Below, one piece after another: positions 1-6,875 of a stretch of DNA of 7,253 nucleotides. Under the pieces are notes generated by a model, which made no database searches, was not told where the DNA came from, and was given only the letters and a program-made list of their open reading frames with translations. This DNA comes from Methylocapsa sp. (lineage in GTDB: Bacteria; Pseudomonadota; Alphaproteobacteria; Rhizobiales; Beijerinckiaceae): contig JAFMSB010000062.1 in assembly GCA_017353815.1 (NCBI GenBank), positions 790 through 8,042 on the forward strand, in the 5' to 3' direction. The translations under genes and the position numbers were made by a program. Numbering within the stretch: the stretch's first letter is position 1; every line of letters starts with the position of its first letter.

Positions 1-134
1 CCCCCCGCCCGCCCCTCGGCATGCATGGACGAAGCATTGCCGCAATGGTCAAAAGCCAAAGATATGGCTGCCCGCGCCGCTGGATGGAGGGGTGCCGTGG
101 CGTTGTAGTCGAGATAGACGCGTGTGCCTGCCAT
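1..134 (-). CDS. Cysteine desulfurase (IscS/NifS-type), N-terminal 44 residues, cut by left window edge
   Basis: This is the 5' end of a class V, PLP-dependent aminotransferase-fold enzyme that takes sulfur from L-cysteine for Fe-S clusters or thiolation. Reading the minus strand from ATG at 134 gives 44 codons open to the edge. The start is MAGTRVYLDYNATAPLHPAA, and residues 32-44 read GNASSMHAEGRAG. The YLDYNAT opening and the GN-S-x-H-x-x-GR segment are hallmarks of the IscS/NifS group I enzymes; SufS-type group II enzymes open differently. The PLP lysine and catalytic cysteine loop lie outside the window. A second ATG directly upstream (137) is an alternative start, and no clear Shine-Dalgarno precedes either. 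It is divergent from the alpha/beta hydrolase. From knowledge of alphaproteobacterial loci I infer that suf genes may follow to the left. The family call is strong; the exact physiological role is open. Confidence 0.88.
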   Translation of the reverse strand, partial: MAGTRVYLDYNATAPLHPAARAAISLAFDHCGNASSMHAEGRAG

Positions 135-137
135 CAT

Positions 138-440
138 AGAAAAAGCAAGAAATGGGCGGCAAGCAAATCGCAGGATTGCCGTGCCCGCGAACCAAAACGC
201 TTGCAAGGAAATGGGGCTTGCGTGCTAGAAGACCGGTTTGGATCGCCTGGGAATTGACGCGGACGTCCCTTCACGCGCTCTTGGTGCCCCATCGCGGACG
301 CCTTTAGGCGCCGTCAAGCCCGCAAAGTCAAGTGGCATGATAAGGGCCGCGAGGCTGGCGGCCGTAGTGGCGAGCGGCGGTCTTTCCGGCACAATCCCAG
401 TGACCGGCCTGCCCGAGCATAATCATAACGTGGAGTGAAA
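138..440. promoter_or_regulatory. Divergent intergenic region between cysteine desulfurase and hydrolase genes
   Basis: About 300 bases separate the two divergent starts, and I find no convincing protein in them. Visible elements are: a palindrome CGCCTTTAGGCG at 299-310; two minus-strand TTGAC cores (326-331 TTGACT and 312-317 TTGACG) 14 bases apart, which could be -35 elements for the desulfurase but lack a good -10 at 17 bases; and a plus-strand TTGACG at 254-259, also without a good -10. GGAG at 432-435 is the ribosome binding site of the hydrolase. Promoters for both genes must lie here or close by, but I cannot fix them. I see no recognisable IscR or iron-regulator box. Confidence 0.45.
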
Positions 441-1130
441 ATGCCCGAGGTCATGTTCGCTGGTCCCGCTGGCCGCATCGAAGGCCGGTTTCATCCATCT
501 TCAATCCGCGGCGCGCCCATCGCAATCATTTTGCACCCGCATCCGCAGTTCGGCGGGACAATGAACAACCAGATTGTCTACAACCTTTACTACACATTCG
601 CCGAGCGCGGATTCTTTGTTCTGCGTTTCAACTTTCGCGGTGTCGGGCGCTCGCTCGGCAGTTTCGATCATGGCCAAGGTGAGCTTTCCGATGCGGCGGC
701 AGCCCTCGATTGGGCTCAGGCCGAAAATCCCGAGGCCCGGTCATGCTGGGTCGCCGGAATCTCCTTCGGCGCGTGGATTGGCATGCAACTCCTGATGCGC
801 CGGCCGGAAATCGAAGGCTTTATCTCAGTCGCGCCGCCCGCGAACCGTTTCGATTTCTCCTTTCTCGCGCCCTGCCCTTCTTCGGGACTCTTCGTGCATG
901 GGGATCAGGACAGGGTCGCGCCTCTCAAGGAGGTCACCGGGCTCATCGAGAAGCTCAAGACACAGAGAGGCATCACAATCGAACATGCGGTCATACCCGG
1001 CGCCAATCACTTTTTTGAGAATTGCATCGATTCATTAACGGAGGAGGTCGGGCTTTATCTCGATCGCCGCCTGGGCAATCCGCCGCGGCTGCCGACGCCC
1101 ACGCGAACCGAGCCCGCCGAACGGCGCTAG
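441..1130 (+). CDS. Alpha/beta hydrolase (COG2945-like), 229 aa
   Basis: A small soluble alpha/beta-hydrolase-fold enzyme; its substrate cannot be told from sequence. Near the N-terminus is HPHPQFGG (residues 32-39), typical of the COG2945 predicted hydrolases, where it probably forms part of the oxyanion site. The nucleophile elbow is G-I-S-F-G with Ser108. HGDQD holds the likely acid Asp157, and GANHFF holds the catalytic His190, so the triad is complete and correctly ordered. There is no signal peptide or membrane helix, which suggests a cytoplasmic protein. ATG 441 is chosen because GGAG at 432-435 lies five bases upstream; an in-frame GTG at 435 overlaps that site and is less likely. The C-terminal 20 or so residues are proline/arginine-rich and probably disordered. 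It is divergent from the cysteine desulfurase and convergent with efp. Adjacency of this hydrolase type to a cysteine desulfurase/suf locus is, as I recall, common in rhizobia, but a role in Fe-S metabolism is only inferred. Confidence 0.88.
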   Translation: MPEVMFAGPAGRIEGRFHPSSIRGAPIAIILHPHPQFGGTMNNQIVYNLYYTFAERGFFVLRFNFRGVGRSLGSFDHGQGELSDAAAALDWAQAENPEARSCWVAGISFGAWIGMQLLMRRPEIEGFISVAPPANRFDFSFLAPCPSSGLFVHGDQDRVAPLKEVTGLIEKLKTQRGITIEHAVIPGANHFFENCIDSLTEEVGLYLDRRLGNPPRLPTPTRTEPAERR

Positions 1131-1207
1131 CGCGCTTTCCGCTCGGCTGGAATCGGCCAAGCGATAAGAAATCGCGCCAAACCAACAAGCTGGAGCAAAT
1201 TCTGGCC

Positions 1208-1229
1208 GCAAAAGTCTGTCAACTTTTGC
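1208..1229. terminator. Inverted repeat in the convergent gap, possible shared terminator
   Basis: GCAAAAGT at 1208-1215 pairs perfectly with ACTTTTGC at 1222-1229, giving an 8-bp stem with a 6-base loop. It lies between the stop of the hydrolase gene and the stop of efp, where two convergent transcripts must end, so a bidirectional terminator is plausible. Against it, the stem is AT-rich and no run of T follows on either strand, so intrinsic termination would be weak. The rest of the 140-base gap (1131-1270) shows nothing else recognisable. Confidence 0.35.
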
Positions 1230-1270
1230 AGGATTCGCCCTGGGCCGCCGGCATCAGCTAAAGGGCAAAC

Positions 1271-1840
1271 TCAATCTTTGGCACGCTCGACATATGTGCC
1301 ATCCGCCGTTTGAACGATAATTCGGGTCCCCGGAGAAATATGCGGCGGCACCATTGCGCGCGCCCCATTCGAAAGCCTTGCGGGCTTATAGGATGAGGAT
1401 GCCGTCTGGCCTTTCATGGCAGGCTCGGTGTCCACGACCTCGAGCGTCACCCGGGCGGGCAATTGAACTGCTACTGCGATGCCGTTGAATATCGAGAGCA
1501 CGCATGTCATGCCCTCTTGCAGATAGATTGCCTGATCGCCAATGACTTCGGCAGGAACGACAATCTGATCATAGGTCTCCGTATTCATGAAAGTATGGCC
1601 GTTGGCGTCTTGATAGAGGTAACTGAAATTGGCATCCTCGACATAGGCCCGCTCGACCTGCTCCGTCGTTTTGTACCGTTCTGCGGTCTTAACCCCATCC
1701 GAGAGGCGGCGCATGTCGATCTGGGTCGTGGGCGTCCCTTTCCCCGGATAAAAGCTTTCCGCGCTCAAGACGACATAGAGCTGGCCATCCTCCTTCTCGA
1801 TAATATTGCCTTTACGAATGGAACTAGCGATGACTTTCAC
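1271..1840 (-). CDS. efp: Elongation factor P, 189 aa, GTG start
   Basis: EF-P binds stalled ribosomes between the P and E sites and promotes peptide bond formation at consecutive prolines. From the GTG at 1840 the protein reads [12 protein letters not shown], the usual family start. It has the three-domain EF-P layout: KOW-like domain I (about 1-65), OB domain II (about 66-128) with the EGM segment, and OB domain III with [11 protein letters not shown] (about 150-160), ending YVERAKD. The modifiable residue is Lys34 in the Y-P-G-K-G-T loop, the same number as the lysine that EpmA modifies in E. coli. The GTG start rests on family length (about 185-190), the Lys34 register, and AAAGGG at 1852-1847 (minus strand) six bases upstream. 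An in-frame ATG at 1858 would add six residues and put this site inside the gene. It is transcribed divergently from epmA-epmB, whose products modify it. The assignment is close to certain. Confidence 0.97.
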   Translation of the reverse strand: MKVIASSIRKGNIIEKEDGQLYVVLSAESFYPGKGTPTTQIDMRRLSDGVKTAERYKTTEQVERAYVEDANFSYLYQDANGHTFMNTETYDQIVVPAEVIGDQAIYLQEGMTCVLSIFNGIAVAVQLPARVTLEVVDTEPAMKGQTASSSYKPARLSNGARAMVPPHISPGTRIIVQTADGTYVERAKD

Positions 1841-2028
1841 GGGCAACCCTTTATGCAATCATAAGTTTGAGGGGACCAGCTTAATCCGGAGCGCAGCCGG
1901 AGCACGAGGCGGCAAATAAGCCATGATCTGCCCTTTCGCCAACTATTTTTGTTCGCGAGGCGGGGCGCTGGCGGGCAAGGAAAATGGCAGGCCGGGCAGC
2001 AAACTCCAACGCCAAGCCGGACGAGCTC
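1841..2028. promoter_or_regulatory. Divergent promoter region of efp and epmA
   Basis: This stretch must drive efp leftward and epmA-epmB rightward. Toward efp, TTGGCG (1942-1937, minus) followed after 17-18 bases by TTATTT/TATTTG (about 1919-1913) is a modest sigma-70-like pair. A better -10-like hexamer, TATGAT (1863-1858, minus), lies so close to the efp ribosome binding site that its transcript would be almost leaderless. Toward epmA, TATTTT at 1944-1949 could be a -10 but lacks a matching -35. A direct repeat of CCGGAGC occurs at about 1887-1903. If epmA really starts at 1984, the region ends at 1983. All promoter assignments are tentative. Confidence 0.35.
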
Positions 2029-3102
2029 ATGCCACAGATAAACCTGACCTCGCCACACCCCTCTCCTTGGTGGCAGCCGCATGTGCACAAAGACAGGCGG
2101 CCTTTCTTGATCGCGCGGGCTAAGATGGCCGCCGCTGCACGCTCCTTTTTCGCTGCCCAGTCCTTTATTGAGGTAGATACTTCGGCCCTTCAGCGGTCTC
2201 CAGGTAACGAAGCGCATATCAGTGCATTTCGCACCGAAATCGTTGATGATACAGGGGCTAGCTCCGCCCTTTATTTGCATTCCTCGCCCGAACTCGCAGC
2301 CAAGAAACTGGTCGCGGCGGGAGAACAGCGGATTTATTCCTTCGCCCATGTATTCCGGAACCGCGAAAGGGGACGGCTCCATCACCCCGAGTTTACATTG
2401 CTCGAGTGGTACCGTGCGGGCGAGCCTTATCAGCGGCTGGTCGAAGATTGCATGGGGTTGCTCGCGCGCGCCGTTGCCGCTGCCGGGAGCCGCGATCTAA
2501 GTTTTGGAGGCCATGTCGCCGACCCGTTCGCGGAGCCGGAGATTTTGACCATCGCCGGAGCTTTTGGCCGCTACGCCGGCATTGATCTCATTGCCGCACT
2601 CGAAGCCAAGGAAAAGGGCCGGGATTTGCTCGCCGCCGGCGCGCACGCGCACGGCATAAGGGTCGCCGAGGACGACAGCTGGTCGGATATTTTCAGCAAG
2701 ATAATGGCCGCTAAGATCGAATCCCAATTGGGCCATGGGCGCCCAACGATCCTGATGGATTATCCGGCAAGCGAGGCGGCGCTCGCAAGATTGCAGGACG
2801 ATACCCGCTTTGCCGAGCGGTTTGAGCTTTATGCCTGCGGCGTTGAGCTTGCCAATGCTTTTGGAGAACTCACCGATCCTCTTGTGCAGCGGCAGCGTTT
2901 CGAAGCCGCAATTGCCAAGCGGCTCGAATTATATGGCGATGCCTATCCCATCGATGAAGAATTTTTGCAGGCGCTTGCGATCATGCCCGACACGTGCGGC
3001 ATAGCGCTAGGCTTCGACAGGCTGGTGATGCTCGCAACAGGCGCTTCTCATATCGAGCAGGTCGTCTGGACGCCCGTCCCGCGGGGCGAAGCCGGCCAAT
3101 GA
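2029..3102 (+). CDS. epmA: EF-P lysine lysyltransferase EpmA (GenX/PoxA/YjeA), 357 aa
   Basis: EpmA activates (R)-beta-lysine as the adenylate and transfers it to the epsilon-amino group of a lysine in EF-P. The protein is only the catalytic core of a class II lysyl-tRNA synthetase; the N-terminal anticodon-binding OB domain is absent, which separates EpmA from LysS. An early W-W-Q-P segment aligns with WQP near the start of E. coli EpmA. The S-P-E segment with A-A-K-K-L is present. Motif 2 reads F-R-N-R-E-R-G-R-L-H-H-P-E-F (Arg110, Glu113), and motif 3 reads G-I-A-L-G-F-D-R (Arg331). The start is uncertain. ATG 2029 gives an N-terminus closer to the E. coli protein, with GGACGAG just upstream. 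ATG 1984 (372 aa) follows AAGGA only two bases away, an unusually tight spacing. The stop overlaps the epmB start (ATGA), so the two genes are probably translationally coupled. Function is very secure; the start is not. Confidence 0.93.
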   Translation: MPQINLTSPHPSPWWQPHVHKDRRPFLIARAKMAAAARSFFAAQSFIEVDTSALQRSPGNEAHISAFRTEIVDDTGASSALYLHSSPELAAKKLVAAGEQRIYSFAHVFRNRERGRLHHPEFTLLEWYRAGEPYQRLVEDCMGLLARAVAAAGSRDLSFGGHVADPFAEPEILTIAGAFGRYAGIDLIAALEAKEKGRDLLAAGAHAHGIRVAEDDSWSDIFSKIMAAKIESQLGHGRPTILMDYPASEAALARLQDDTRFAERFELYACGVELANAFGELTDPLVQRQRFEAAIAKRLELYGDAYPIDEEFLQALAIMPDTCGIALGFDRLVMLATGASHIEQVVWTPVPRGEAGQ

Positions 3103-4166
3103 CGAAGCCTCGCGCTCCCCTGCGCACCGCTTCCCAGCTTGTCGCGGCTGGTCTTGTGCCCGAGCCGCAAAGACTCGCGATCGAGGAGATCGCCGCGACC
3201 TACTCGATAGGCATAACTGGGGCGATGATCGATCTCATCGATCGCGCCGATCCCGCCGATCCTATCGCACGCCAGTTCGTCCCAAGCCCAGGCGAGCTTT
3301 TGAGCCAGCCGGATGAGACGGAGGATCCAACCGGCGATCAAGCCTTTAGCCCGGTCGATGGCATAGTCCACCGCTACCCCGACCGCGTGCTCCTAAAACT
3401 GTCGCATGTCTGCCCGCTTTATTGCCGCTTTTGTTTCCGCCGCGCCTTTGTGGGGAGGGCGGGCTCCTTCCACCTCGGTCCGCAGGCTCTGGCCGCGGCC
3501 ATCGGCTACATTTCGGATAATCCGGCCATCTGGGAGGTGATCCTGACTGGGGGTGATCCTTTGGCCTTATCGCCGCGGCGGCTCGCGGACATCATGGGGA
3601 GGTTTAGGGAAATCTGCCATGTGAGGGTCCTGCGATTGCACACAAGAGTGCCGGTCGCCGAGCCTGCAAAGGTAACCCTTGAACTTGCGCGCATTCTGCT
3701 GGCCTCGGGCAAGGCGGTCTATGTCGCCCTGCACGCCAACCACCCGCGCGAATTATCCCAAGCCGCGCGCCGGGCCTGCGCTAGATTTATCGATGCAGGC
3801 ATACCTATGGTGAGTCAGAGCGTGCTGCTTGCCGGCGTGAATGACGATATCGAGACGCTCGCAGCGCTCATGCGGGCTCTTGTCGAGGCACGAATCAAGC
3901 CCTATTATTTGCACCATCTCGATCCTGCGCCGGGCACCGCCCATTTCCGGGTGCCCATCGAAAAGGGCCAGGAGCTCATGCGGCAGCTGCGCGGCCGTCT
4001 CTCCGGTCTTTGCCAGCCCCACTATGTGCTCGATATTCCGGGCGGCCACGGAAAGTCACCGATTGGCCCAAATTACCTCGCAGAATCAGTTCCCGGCGGA
4101 CCCTATGAGATTTTCGATTACCAAGGCCGGCCGCACATGTACCCCCTTGGTGCCGCCGGGCGCTAA
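3099..4166 (+). CDS. epmB: EF-P beta-lysylation protein EpmB (lysine 2,3-aminomutase family), 355 aa
   Basis: EpmB converts (S)-alpha-lysine to (R)-beta-lysine, the substrate of EpmA, using a [4Fe-4S] cluster, S-adenosylmethionine and PLP. The radical-SAM motif C-P-L-Y-C-R-F-C (Cys105, Cys109, Cys112; CX3CX2C) is followed by F-R-R, where Arg114 fits the PLP-phosphate contact. The GGDPL motif typical of the family follows. Near the C-terminus L-H-H-L-D (Asp275) and L-D-I-P-G-G-H-G-K (Asp312, Lys319) correspond to the substrate aspartates and PLP lysine of clostridial lysine 2,3-aminomutase, with identical spacings of 44 and 7 residues. Length fits EpmB (342 in E. coli) rather than the longer KamA enzymes. 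The start ATG 3099 overlaps the epmA stop as ATGA; the frame stays open upstream to 2994, but that part lies inside epmA and is not EpmB-like. The start therefore rests on coupling and family length. Confidence 0.95.
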   Translation: MTKPRAPLRTASQLVAAGLVPEPQRLAIEEIAATYSIGITGAMIDLIDRADPADPIARQFVPSPGELLSQPDETEDPTGDQAFSPVDGIVHRYPDRVLLKLSHVCPLYCRFCFRRAFVGRAGSFHLGPQALAAAIGYISDNPAIWEVILTGGDPLALSPRRLADIMGRFREICHVRVLRLHTRVPVAEPAKVTLELARILLASGKAVYVALHANHPRELSQAARRACARFIDAGIPMVSQSVLLAGVNDDIETLAALMRALVEARIKPYYLHHLDPAPGTAHFRVPIEKGQELMRQLRGRLSGLCQPHYVLDIPGGHGKSPIGPNYLAESVPGGPYEIFDYQGRPHMYPLGAAGR

Positions 4167-4290
4167 CGAAGCCCGCGGCCACAAGGCTGCGGCGAGGCCC
4201 TGGTAAGCAGAGGGCGGTTGGCGACTCAATTGAGCCAGCGGCAAGATCCGCTCCGGGATCCGCCACAGCCGCCTCGATACAGGAGTAGCT
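4167..4290 (+). promoter_or_regulatory. epmB-to-channel intergenic region with ribosome binding site
   Basis: This gap of 124 bases holds the clear Shine-Dalgarno AGGAG at 4281-4285, five bases before TTG 4291, which decides the start of the channel gene. It also holds an imperfect hairpin, CCGCGGCC (4173-4180) with GGCTGCGG (4185-4192), without a T run, and a 10-base palindrome CTCAATTGAG at 4225-4234. Either could be a weak transcription stop or a protein site, but nothing identifies a binding factor. I see no convincing sigma-70 promoter, so the channel gene may be read partly from the epmAB transcript. Confidence 0.4.
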
Positions 4291-6840
4291 TTGTTGCGAC
4301 GACTGGCCTTCCTCTCCGCTCTTTTAATGATTTTTGCGGCACTGTATGCGGGCGCAGAAGTCAATGCCAAAGAGGCGCGGCCCCAGCGAATGGCCGATCC
4401 TGGCCTGGCGGCCGCGAAGCCTTCGAGTTCAAGCGAACCCGCAAAACCCGGCGAAGGGCAGCAACAGTACCCGGCTCCGGCCGCCCAATCAATGCCGGAG
4501 GACAAAACTCCTGCCGGTCCCCTGCTCGATAAGCTTGGCGCGTCTCTCAAAGAAATCGAGACCGGTCTCGAAAACCAAAGTTTGGCTGGCAAGACCCTCG
4601 AGGATTTGCGTCAGCAAATAGGCCCGATTGAGGGCTCCCTGGCCGAAGTGATTGACCGGCTTACGCCCCGTCTTTCCGAAGTAAAGGAGCGCCTCGATCA
4701 GCTCGGCCCGAAGCCCGGCGATGGTGCGCCGTCCGAAAGCCCCGAGGTCACCGCGGAGCGCGCCTCTCAGCAGAAGCTCTACAACGAGACCGATGAGTTT
4801 TTAAAACGCGCCCATTTGCTGACCGTCGAGGCCGATCAAACGGGGGCGAAAATCACCGCCCAGAGGCGGGCCCTGTTCACCCGCTCCCTGTTCGAGCAGA
4901 CGGCCAGCATCGCCACTCCTGCGATCTGGCGGCAAGTTTGGCAGGAAGCGCCCCGCGACCTCGCTGTCATCCGGCAAGCATCCGGGCAATGGTTCGATGC
5001 TCTCGAGCAGCGGCTCGACGGAAAGCATCTTGCCGCCTTTGGCGGTGGCGCGAGTCTGATCATCCTGCTGTCTTTCCTGCTCGTGCGTCTTGCCCGGCGT
5101 GTGGTCGCCCGCGATTCCTCGGCCCAAGATCCCGGGCGACTGCGCAAGATACTCGCGGCGTGGTGGATCGCGCTTGTCATCACCCTCCCCGCAGCAGCGG
5201 CCGTTTTGCTGCTTGACGTGATTCTACAATATCTGGATCTCGGTGAGACACATTTGCAGCCCTTTATGCAGGCAAGCGCGGGGGCCGTCCTGCGCACCGC
5301 TGCTGCCGCGGGAATTGCAATTGGGCTTTTCGCTCCTTCCCGCCGCAATTGGCGTCTGCCGAAAGTCCCCGACAAGGTTGCCGCAGGAATCTTCCGGCTT
5401 GCGGTCGGACTTGCACTTATCGTCTCGGCCACCCGTCTCATCGAGGCCCTCGACGAAATTGCGGGCGCTTCCTTGCCCGTGGCAGTCGCGATGCATGGGG
5501 TTGCCGCTTTGCTTGGCGCGACCCTGCTCGGCATTGAGCTGTGGCGTTTTGGTAGCGCCGTGGAGGCCGAGGATTGTTTCGGCCCGCAAATTGGCAAGGG
5601 GAAGGACTGGTTCGACTTTTTGCGCGCGGCGTCCTGGTTTGCGGCCTTCATCATCGCCGCTTCCGTATTTTCCGGCTACGCGGCCTTCGGCAATTTCCTG
5701 ACCCGCCAATTTTTTTGGGCAGGCGCCGCGTTGTGCCTTCTCTATATGCTCGCCGTTCTTATCGATGAGGCAACGGCAGCCGGTTTTTCGCCCAATTCCC
5801 GCTTTGGGCGGCGCCTGATAACCATCATCGGCATCCACCGCAACTCGCTCGAGCTCATGGGTGTTCTGGTCTCTGGCGCGGCCCGGCTTGCGCTTTTTGG
5901 CCTTGCGGCCATTCTCGTGCTTGCGCCCTGGGGCGTGCAATCGAGCGATATCTCGACCGATATCCGCGCGGCTCTTCTGGGTTTTAAGCTTGGCGACACA
6001 ACAATCTCGCCCGCAAGCATCTTTCTTGCCGCCGCCATCTTTGCTCTGGCTCTCGCCGCGCTGCACGCAATCCTGAACTGGACCGATTCAAGGCTTCTTC
6101 CGCGAACAAACCTCGACGCCGGCTTGCGCAACTCAATCCGCACGAGCCTCGCTTATGTTGGCTTTGTGATCGCCGCCTCCCTGGCGCTCGGCTATCTCGG
6201 GCTCGATTTTGCGAAGCTCGCGCTGATCGCGGGCGCTCTCTCGGTCGGCATCGGCTTTGGCTTGCAGTCGATCGTCAATAATTTCGTCTCGGGCCTGATC
6301 CTTCTTTGGGAGCGTACCGTGAGGGTCGGCGATTGGATCGTGGTGGGCGCCGATCAGGGATTTGTCCGCCGCATCAATGTGCGCGCGACCGAGATCGAGA
6401 CCTTTGACCGGGCGCAGGTCATCATCCCTAATGCGAGTCTCGTTGCGGGCGTTGTCACAAACCTCTTCCGCGCCGACCGCACGGGGCGGATCGTCATCCC
6501 GCTCACCGTTTTGGCTTCCGCCGATCCGGAAAAAGTGCGCGAGGCGCTCGTAGAGGTCGCAAAGGCCAATTCGCTCGTTTTGAGCGTGCCCGCGCCGCAG
6601 GTTCTCTTTACCGGCATGTCAGCATCCGCATTGAGCTTTGAGCTTAGGGTCTTCGTGAGCGATGTTGAAACTTTGCACCGGGTCAAGAGCGATCTGCATT
6701 TCGCGATTTTCAAGCGTTTTAAGGAGGAGAAATTTTTGGATTCGCCCCAGCCGGATGCGACCAAGATCGAGATTGCGGGAGTCGAGCGCCTGGGTAAGGT
6801 TCTTGAACCAGCCGCGAGCCGCAACGGCGGAGCGGCCTGA
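4291..6840 (+). CDS. Large MscS-family mechanosensitive ion channel with DUF3772 domain, 849 aa, TTG start
   Basis: This inner-membrane channel should open under membrane tension to release solutes on hypo-osmotic shock. Residues 1-26 form a signal peptide (basic LRR, hydrophobic core, cleavage after V-N-A). A periplasmic, helix-rich region follows (about 60-230), with a DUF3772-like segment at about 127-203 (R-L-D-Q-L-G-P, VEAD, RRALF). I count about eleven membrane helices: roughly 250-267, 288-314, 330-347, 363-383, 395-418, 447-464, 474-491, 522-547, 574-596, 617-637 and the pore helix 642-673. The pore helix holds the MscS signature G-A-L-S-V-G-I-G-F-G-L-Q (648-659). The beta domain (V-G-D-W, then IIPNASL) and the alpha/beta vestibule domain (to about 830) complete the MscS core. 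TTG 4291 is chosen because AGGAG lies five bases upstream and the signal peptide starts at once; TTG 4294 is nearly equivalent, whereas ATG 4327 would cut the signal peptide. Family is secure; the precise subtype (MscK/MscM-like or YbdG-like in size) is not assigned. Confidence 0.93.
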   Translation: MLRRLAFLSALLMIFAALYAGAEVNAKEARPQRMADPGLAAAKPSSSSEPAKPGEGQQQYPAPAAQSMPEDKTPAGPLLDKLGASLKEIETGLENQSLAGKTLEDLRQQIGPIEGSLAEVIDRLTPRLSEVKERLDQLGPKPGDGAPSESPEVTAERASQQKLYNETDEFLKRAHLLTVEADQTGAKITAQRRALFTRSLFEQTASIATPAIWRQVWQEAPRDLAVIRQASGQWFDALEQRLDGKHLAAFGGGASLIILLSFLLVRLARRVVARDSSAQDPGRLRKILAAWWIALVITLPAAAAVLLLDVILQYLDLGETHLQPFMQASAGAVLRTAAAAGIAIGLFAPSRRNWRLPKVPDKVAAGIFRLAVGLALIVSATRLIEALDEIAGASLPVAVAMHGVAALLGATLLGIELWRFGSAVEAEDCFGPQIGKGKDWFDFLRAASWFAAFIIAASVFSGYAAFGNFLTRQFFWAGAALCLLYMLAVLIDEATAAGFSPNSRFGRRLITIIGIHRNSLELMGVLVSGAARLALFGLAAILVLAPWGVQSSDISTDIRAALLGFKLGDTTISPASIFLAAAIFALALAALHAILNWTDSRLLPRTNLDAGLRNSIRTSLAYVGFVIAASLALGYLGLDFAKLALIAGALSVGIGFGLQSIVNNFVSGLILLWERTVRVGDWIVVGADQGFVRRINVRATEIETFDRAQVIIPNASLVAGVVTNLFRADRTGRIVIPLTVLASADPEKVREALVEVAKANSLVLSVPAPQVLFTGMSASALSFELRVFVSDVETLHRVKSDLHFAIFKRFKEEKFLDSPQPDATKIEIAGVERLGKVLEPAASRNGGAA

Positions 6841-6858
6841 GGGCGTCCGTGAATAAAC

Positions 6859-6875
6859 GGGGCTCCGTGAGCCCC
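6859..6875 (+). terminator. Small GC-rich hairpin after the channel gene
   Basis: GGGGCTC at 6859-6865 pairs perfectly with GAGCCCC at 6869-6875 around a three-base loop, 19 bases after the channel stop codon. Position and stem strength suit a terminator, but no T run follows (CTGCAACG), so it is at best a weak or factor-assisted one. Confidence 0.4.

Noticed and set aside
21..257. Plus-strand open frame of 78 residues at the left end
   Set aside because: It is antisense to the cysteine desulfurase N-terminus and its sequence is not protein-like; the minus reading has clear family motifs.
1218..1223. Minus-strand TTGACA (perfect -35) in the convergent gap
   Set aside because: It is part of the hairpin loop/stem, has no matching -10, and would read antisense into the hydrolase gene.
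1463..1864. Plus-strand open frame of 133 residues across efp
   Set aside because: Antisense shadow of efp, which is a certain gene on the other strand.
2029..3102. Annotation as lysyl-tRNA synthetase
   Set aside because: The anticodon-binding domain is absent, the length is about 357 residues, and it is coupled to epmB beside efp, so EpmA is the right call.
3099..4166. Annotation as a catabolic lysine 2,3-aminomutase (KamA)
   Set aside because: The protein is shorter than KamA, and overlap with epmA beside efp points to EF-P modification rather than lysine degradation.
4836..6066. Long minus-strand open frames (272 and 280 residues) opposite the channel gene
   Set aside because: Composition (Ala/Arg/Ser/Lys-rich, no motifs) fits shadows of GC-rich coding DNA; the plus strand encodes a clear MscS channel.
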